In this document: positions 6,618 through 10,484 of the stretch, in pieces
Numbering within the stretch: position 1 is the first letter of the stretch
How the letters are laid out: each line of letters opens with the position of its first letter
Source: Ectocarpus siliculosus
Taxonomy: Eukaryota > Sar > Phaeophyceae > Ectocarpales > Ectocarpaceae
Assembly: GCA_000310025.1 (NCBI GenBank)
Contig: FN649727.1
Coordinates: forward strand, 1,690,822-1,701,305
Reading direction: 5' to 3'
DNA length: 10,484 bases
Notes under the pieces: generated by a model
Told to the model about the DNA's origin: nothing
The model's input: only the letters and a program-made list of their open reading frames with translations
Databases searched by the model: none
Program-made: the position numbers and the translations under genes

Positions 6618-8506
6618 GCGAGGCATGTCTGGGGAAATCAAAGGCAGATTTGAGAGGGTGAGGACGTGTAATCGGTCTTCATGCGGAAGAGAGGGTTTGC
6701 GTTGGCGCAGTGTTGGAATGTTTGTTGCCGAAATCGGGACGTGTGTGTTTTGTGTGTGTTGAAGTGATTTCCTTGAAATCGGGACGTGTGGGCAAATTGG
6801 GTCTATTTGTTGAAAACAATGGCAGACTTTGGAGGGTGAAGACGTGAAATCGGTCTTCAGGCAGAAGGAAGGGTGTTAGTGGCGAAGGTGTTGAAGTGAT
6901 TCCTTGAAATCGGGATGTGTGGGCACATTGCGTGTGTTTGTTGAAATCAAAGGCGATGGCAGAGGGTGAAGACTTGAAATCGGTCTTCAGGCAGAAGGAA
7001 GGGTGTGTGTTGGAGCATGTGTTAACGTGGTTTCCCTGAAATCGGGACGTGTGGGCACATTGGGTCTGTTTGTTGAAAACAACGGCAGACTTTGGAGGGT
7101 GAAGGCGTGAAATCGGTCTTCAGGCAGAAGGAACGGTGTTTGTGGCGAAGGTGTTGAAGTGATTCCTTGAAATCGGGACGTGCGGGCAAATTGGGTCTGT
7201 TTGTTGAAAACAACCGCAGACTTTGGAGGGTGAAGGCGTGAAATCGGTCTTCAGGCAGAAGGAACGGTGTGTGTTGCGAAAGTGTTGAAGTGATTCCTTG
7301 AAATCGGGACGTGCGGGCAAATTGGGTCTGTTTGTTGAAATCAAAGGCAGATGGCAGAGGGCGAAGGCGTGAAATCGGTCTTCAGGCAGAAGGAACGGTG
7401 TTTGTTGCGAAAGTGTTGAAGTGATTCCTTGAAATCGGGACGTGTGGGCAAATTGCGTCTGTTTGTTGAAATCAAAGGCAGACTTTGGAGGGTGAAGGCG
7501 TGAAATCGGTCTTCAGGCAGAAGGGAGGCCGTGTGTTGGGGCGTTGTAAAAAGGATTCCTCTGAAATCGGGACGTGTGGGCAAATTGCTTGTTGAAAACA
7601 ACGGCAGACTTTGGAGGGTGAAGGCGTGAAATCGGTCTTCAGGCAGAAGGAACGGTGTTTGTTGCGAAAGTGTTGAAGTGATTCCTTGAAATCGGGATGT
7701 GCGGGCAAATTGGGTCTGTGTGTTGAAAACAACGGCAGACTTTGGAGGGTGAAGGCGTGAAATCGGTCTTCAGGCAGAAGGAACGGTGTTTGTTGCGAAA
7801 GGGTTGAAGTGATTCCTTGAAATCGGGACGTGTGGGCAAATTGCGTCTTTTTGTTGAAATCAACGGCAGACTTTGGAGGGTGAAGGCGTGAAATCGGTCT
7901 TCAGGCAGAAGGAACGGTGCATGGTTAACGTGGGTTCCCTGAAATCGGGATGTGTGGGCAAATTGGGTCGGTTTGTTGAAATCAAAGGCAGATGGCATAG
8001 GGTGAAGACGTGAAATCGGTCTTCATGCAGAAGGAACGGTGTTTGTGGCGAAAGTGTTGAAGTGATTCCTTGAAATCGGGACGTGCGGGCAAATTGGGTC
8101 TGTTTGTTGAAATCAATGGCAGACTTTGGAGGGTAAAGGCGTGAAATCGGTCTTCAGGCAGAAGGGAGGGCGTGTGTTGGGGGCCGTAATGAAGTGGTTC
8201 GGGGTGCAGTCGGGACGTGTGTGCTTCTGTTTCTGTCTGTTGAAACCAAGGGCATATTCCAGAGGGTGAAGGCGTGAAATCGGCCTTCATGCTGACGTGA
8301 GGTGCGTGCTGGGGCAGAGTTGAACTGGTTCCCCTGAAATCGGGACATCTGTGATCTGAAACTGTGTGTCGAAACCAAAGGCAGTTTGCAGAGGGTGAAG
8401 GCGTGAAATTGGCCTTGGAGCAGAAGAGACGGTATGTAGGACGGTGTTGAGTTTCGTTGTCGTGAATCGGCAAGTGTGCGTTCCTCTTTTATTGGTTGGG
8501 AACAAC
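6618..8506 (+). repeat. Satellite array III, ~131-bp units, A/B hybrid start then B-type
   Basis: A partial unit at about 6630 is followed by unit starts at 6668, 6846, 6976, 7109, 7240, 7371, 7502, 7628, 7759, 7890, 8012, 8143, 8276 and 8405. The first interval is 178 bp and is an A/B hybrid. The units at 7502 (126 bp) and 7890 (122 bp) carry short deletions. The rest are 129-133 bp. The unit at 7240-7370 holds 48 G and 18 C. CTTC-N5-GAAG is present in most units. From 7919 the array is the start of macro-repeat copy 2, matching 3349-3936. The stretch 6550-6617 between H3 and the array shows nothing recognisable. Confidence 0.95.
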
Positions 8507-8550
8507 GATAGGTAGTCTTTACAAATGAATGGTTCATCGGCCTGATGAAC
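8507..8550 (+). repeat. Array-end junction, second copy of J2
   Basis: Identical to 3937-3980, including the GTTCATC/GATGAAC hairpin at 8532-8550. Confidence 0.75.
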
Positions 8551-8554
8551 GATT

Positions 8555-8692
8555 ATGCGGAAGAGAGGGTTTGCTGAAATCAAAGTCAGAATGCAGAGGG
8601 TCAAGACGTGAAATCGGTCTTCATGCGGAAGATAGGGTATGTGTCGGAGCAGTGATGAAGTGTTTGTTCCTGAAGTCGAACCTGTGTGTTTT
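8555..8692 (+). repeat. Lone A-type satellite unit, second copy
   Basis: Counterpart of 3985-4111, without the 11-bp deletion, and so closer to the satellite consensus. Confidence 0.8.
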
Positions 8693-8921
8693 CAGGATGT
8701 ACGAGAATGCCACCTCACCGGCCTATGTTCTACGTCGCCGTACGGCCTCCAAGATCATCATCATCACCTGGCCCCAAGACCTCGACCTACAACAACACAC
8801 ACCCGACCGACCGGACAGATAAGTACGCCTTGCGCTCTTGCACCGGATGCTTGTTCTGATTTCGCCCTTGGTTGGCGTTGTTTTAGGATCAGAAGAACAC
8901 GAATCTGAATGTAGTCGAGAA
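8693..8921 (+). repeat. Module H, second macro copy of H2
   Basis: Matches 4112-4340 with two substitutions (GAGAATGCC, ACCGGCC). The frames behave as in H2. Confidence 0.8.
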
Positions 8922-8990
8922 CGATCGCTTGAAGTGAGAATCCGGACATGTGTGGTGACCGTTCTGCTCAGAACATGGATGGAGTCAAAC

Positions 8991-9236
8991 CGATTGCCGT
9001 ACAACGTGTTGGTGACGGTATTGGTGACCTCGAAACGACTTGAGGCGTGCCGCGCTGACAACGGCCGGCAGGTGTATAGAGCGACTGCTAAGTGTAACCA
9101 CCTTCGTAGCAACACCGATTGAGCTAGCGCGCAAGTAGGCTCGCTCGAGGTATCGACAGCGAGCGGTGCTTAGCAAAGAATCGGTAGCCGCGAAAGTAGT
9201 GCCTTGCGCAATCTGACCCCGACCGTAGCGCGTAAC
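8991..9236 (+). repeat. P element, second macro copy of B
   Basis: Matches 4410-4656 apart from one missing A before GAGCTAGC. Fold-back 1 is at 9139-9164. Confidence 0.8.
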
Positions 9237-9445
9237 TGCTACGACAGTCTGCACGCATCAACTCCTGTTGTTTGGACCAAACCAGTCCCGCATCCCCCCC
9301 CGTCCCCTGAACGGCGTCGCCTAGAACGTTCTATTCGAGAGTAAGGGTTGCACTCGCGATGCTTGCTGAGGCCGCCTCCCGAGTGTCGAACTATCGAAAC
9401 AAGAAAGTCTTGCATGCATTGTACGAACACAAACCCTGCGCCCGA
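9237..9445 (+). other. Spacer, second macro copy
   Basis: Matches 4657-4865. Contains the TAGAACGTTCTA palindrome at 9322-9333. No gene seen. Confidence 0.6.
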
Positions 9446-9685
9446 GATTCGGCGGCGGCAATGTTTGGGAAAGTTGGCGAGCTCGAAACAATTTGACGTT
9501 GCGGTGCTGACAACGGCCGGCAGGTGTATAGAGCGACAGCCAAGTGCGGCTAGCTTCGTAGGAACGCCGATACCGCTAGCGCGGAAGTAGGCTCGCTCGA
9601 GAAATCGGTAGTGAGCGGCGCTAAGCAGAGTATCGGCCGCGAAGTAGTGCCTTGCGCGGATCTGACCCCGACCGTAGCGCGCAAC
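9446..9685 (+). repeat. P element, second macro copy of A
   Basis: Matches 4866-5105. Fold-back 1 is at 9591-9616 and the perfect 7-bp fold-back 2 at 9652-9684. Confidence 0.8.
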
Positions 9686-10204
9686 CAGATGTTCAATCGT
9701 TTCCCCTCAACTCTCTGGCCATACATGGAAACTCGTATCTTCCCGTCAATTCAAATCGCAATCTTGACTGTCGGCCTTGGTCGTGTATCGTCGACGCCCG
9801 TCGTTTCAAGCTGCACGACTATCCCGTCCCTCTCCGTCACTTTTGCAGCACATGGACGCATTGATGGTGATATCGGCATGACAGTAGTGAACTGAGAGAA
9901 CGCAATACCGCACGACCGACCTCGATTGATTCGTACTTGCAACGTCTTGGTTGTATCCTAACCCACTCGCTCTCGGGGGGCAGTACACAATAGTGTGTAT
10001 TGCCGGTCTTCTCTCCCCGTCCCTCTCCAGCCGTTCGTGTCTGCTGCAACCGGTCGTTACAACGGGGCCAGCAGCGTCGACAAGGGGCGTCGGGCGGCAT
10101 CCTGGAGGTGCCCCAAGCATCTGGCACGTCTTGGACAGCCTGCTAGTTGTGGGTTTGGTGTGGCCAAGGTCTGTGCATTTGTTACACGGTGTGTCCTTCT
10201 CAAG
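9686..10204 (+). other. Block Q, second copy, longest open frames of the window
   Basis: Matches 5106-5625 with three substitutions and a T3 run (10154-10156) in place of T4. The one-base difference joins frames split in copy 1. A minus frame of 190 codons (9806-10378) and a plus frame of 138 codons (9951-10367) both run on into the decayed satellite unit. They overlap almost completely on opposite strands and show no domain I recognise. At most one can be real, and possibly neither. Confidence 0.55.
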
Positions 10205-10379
10205 TTCCCCTGAAATCAGGACGCGTGTGGTTTCCGTCTGTTCTATATCCAAAGGCAGATTGGGCCGAAGGTGTGAAGTTGGTCTTCGAGCAGAAGAGAA
10301 GGTTGTCTGTTGGGGAAGTGTTGAAGGTGTTTGCCTGGATCGGGCCGTGAGTGCTTTGTGCCTGTAGCTTTCCGTCAAC
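10205..10379 (+). repeat. Decayed satellite units, second copy
   Basis: Identical by eye to 5626-5800. Confidence 0.85.
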
Positions 10380-10381
10380 GC

Positions 10382-10484
10382 TAGATGGTCTACAAAAGCA
10401 ATCAGTCGTCGGCCTGATAAACCACAACATCACCACGGCCGTGAGGTGACTCAACCCCTGGCGTGGGGATAGGGGGAGGGGGGG
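10382..10484 (+). repeat. Junction J and start of module M, cut by window end
   Basis: Matches 5803-5905 with J motifs at 10382-10390 and 10409-10417. The window stops at the last G of the G7 tract, just before the 15-bp G-rich repeats would follow. Confidence 0.85.

Larger units (their letters stand above)
3349..7918 (+). repeat. Macro-tandem repeat, copy 1 (~4.57 kb)
   Basis: Starting at the landmark GCATGGTTAACG (3349), the sequence recurs from 7919 in direct order. By eye, 3349-5905 and 7919-10484 differ at about 15 substitutions. There is one 11-bp length difference (copy 1 shorter at about 4071) and two single-base indels (A near 4539, T-run at 5574). A 10-bp deletion in copy 2 lies just before 7919. 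The offset is 4570 on the left and 4579-4581 further on. The left edge lies in satellite units on both sides, so the breakpoint cannot be fixed. Unequal crossing-over between arrays II and III is the simplest origin; an assembly join of two haplotypes is the alternative. Confidence 0.93.
7919..10484 (+). repeat. Macro-tandem repeat, copy 2 (incomplete at window end)
   Basis: Direct repeat of 3349-5905 with about 15 substitutions and a few indels by eye. Nine of the substitutions fall in the left 700 bp (satellite, junction and lone unit) and six in the remaining 1.85 kb. It is cut by the window end inside the G7 tract corresponding to 5899-5905, so about 2 kb of the unit is not seen. Confidence 0.93.

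Noticed and set aside
9806-10378. 190-codon minus frame as a real gene
   Set aside because: It runs into a decayed satellite unit, is broken by one base in the first macro copy, is overlapped by an open plus frame, and has no recognisable domain. Kept only as a finding.
1-10484. rRNA, tRNA, telomere repeats, LTRs, or transposase/reverse transcriptase genes
   Set aside because: No matching conserved sequences or motifs were recognised on either strand by reading. A formal search was not possible here.

Overview
This window contains no gene I can call with confidence. It reads as repetitive, probably nuclear, eukaryotic DNA, perhaps heterochromatic or subtelomeric. It has long 130-bp satellite arrays, higher-order and kilobase-scale tandem duplications, a CT microsatellite and G-rich fold-backs. 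It lacks closely packed ORFs, rRNA, tRNA and recognisable transposase or reverse transcriptase motifs. No taxonomic marker is visible, so I leave the organism open.

Layout: satellite array I (1-1778); junction J1 and module M1 (1779-2251); module H1 (2252-2460); P element, copy C (2521-2710); array II (2743-3936); J2 (3937-3975); a lone satellite unit (3985-4111); H2 (4112-4340); P copy B (4410-4656); a spacer; P copy A (4866-5105); block Q (5106-5625); a decayed satellite unit (5626-5800); J3 and M2 with a G-rich fold-back (5803-6328); H3 (6329-6549); array III (6618-8506). From about 7919 the order array - J - lone unit - H - P - P - Q - unit - J - M starts again and runs to the window end.

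The sequence is built from a small set of modules at three levels. The 130-bp units are arranged partly as a 520-bp higher-order repeat. Diverged copies of the J/M/H/P modules lie between the arrays. A recent macro-repeat of about 4.57 kb (3349-7918 and 7919 onward) has about 99.4% identity by my by-eye count. Every array ends at the same junction motif. Arrays are G-rich on the + strand and the H module is C-rich, so GC skew flips sign between blocks.

The strongest leads are the modular architecture, the P element (five copies, two fold-backs, one stem with a pairing-preserving difference), the G/C fold-back kept at the same place in two diverged M copies, and two coding-like stretches in M2/H3 that may be decayed exons. 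I see no basis for naming a working biological system.
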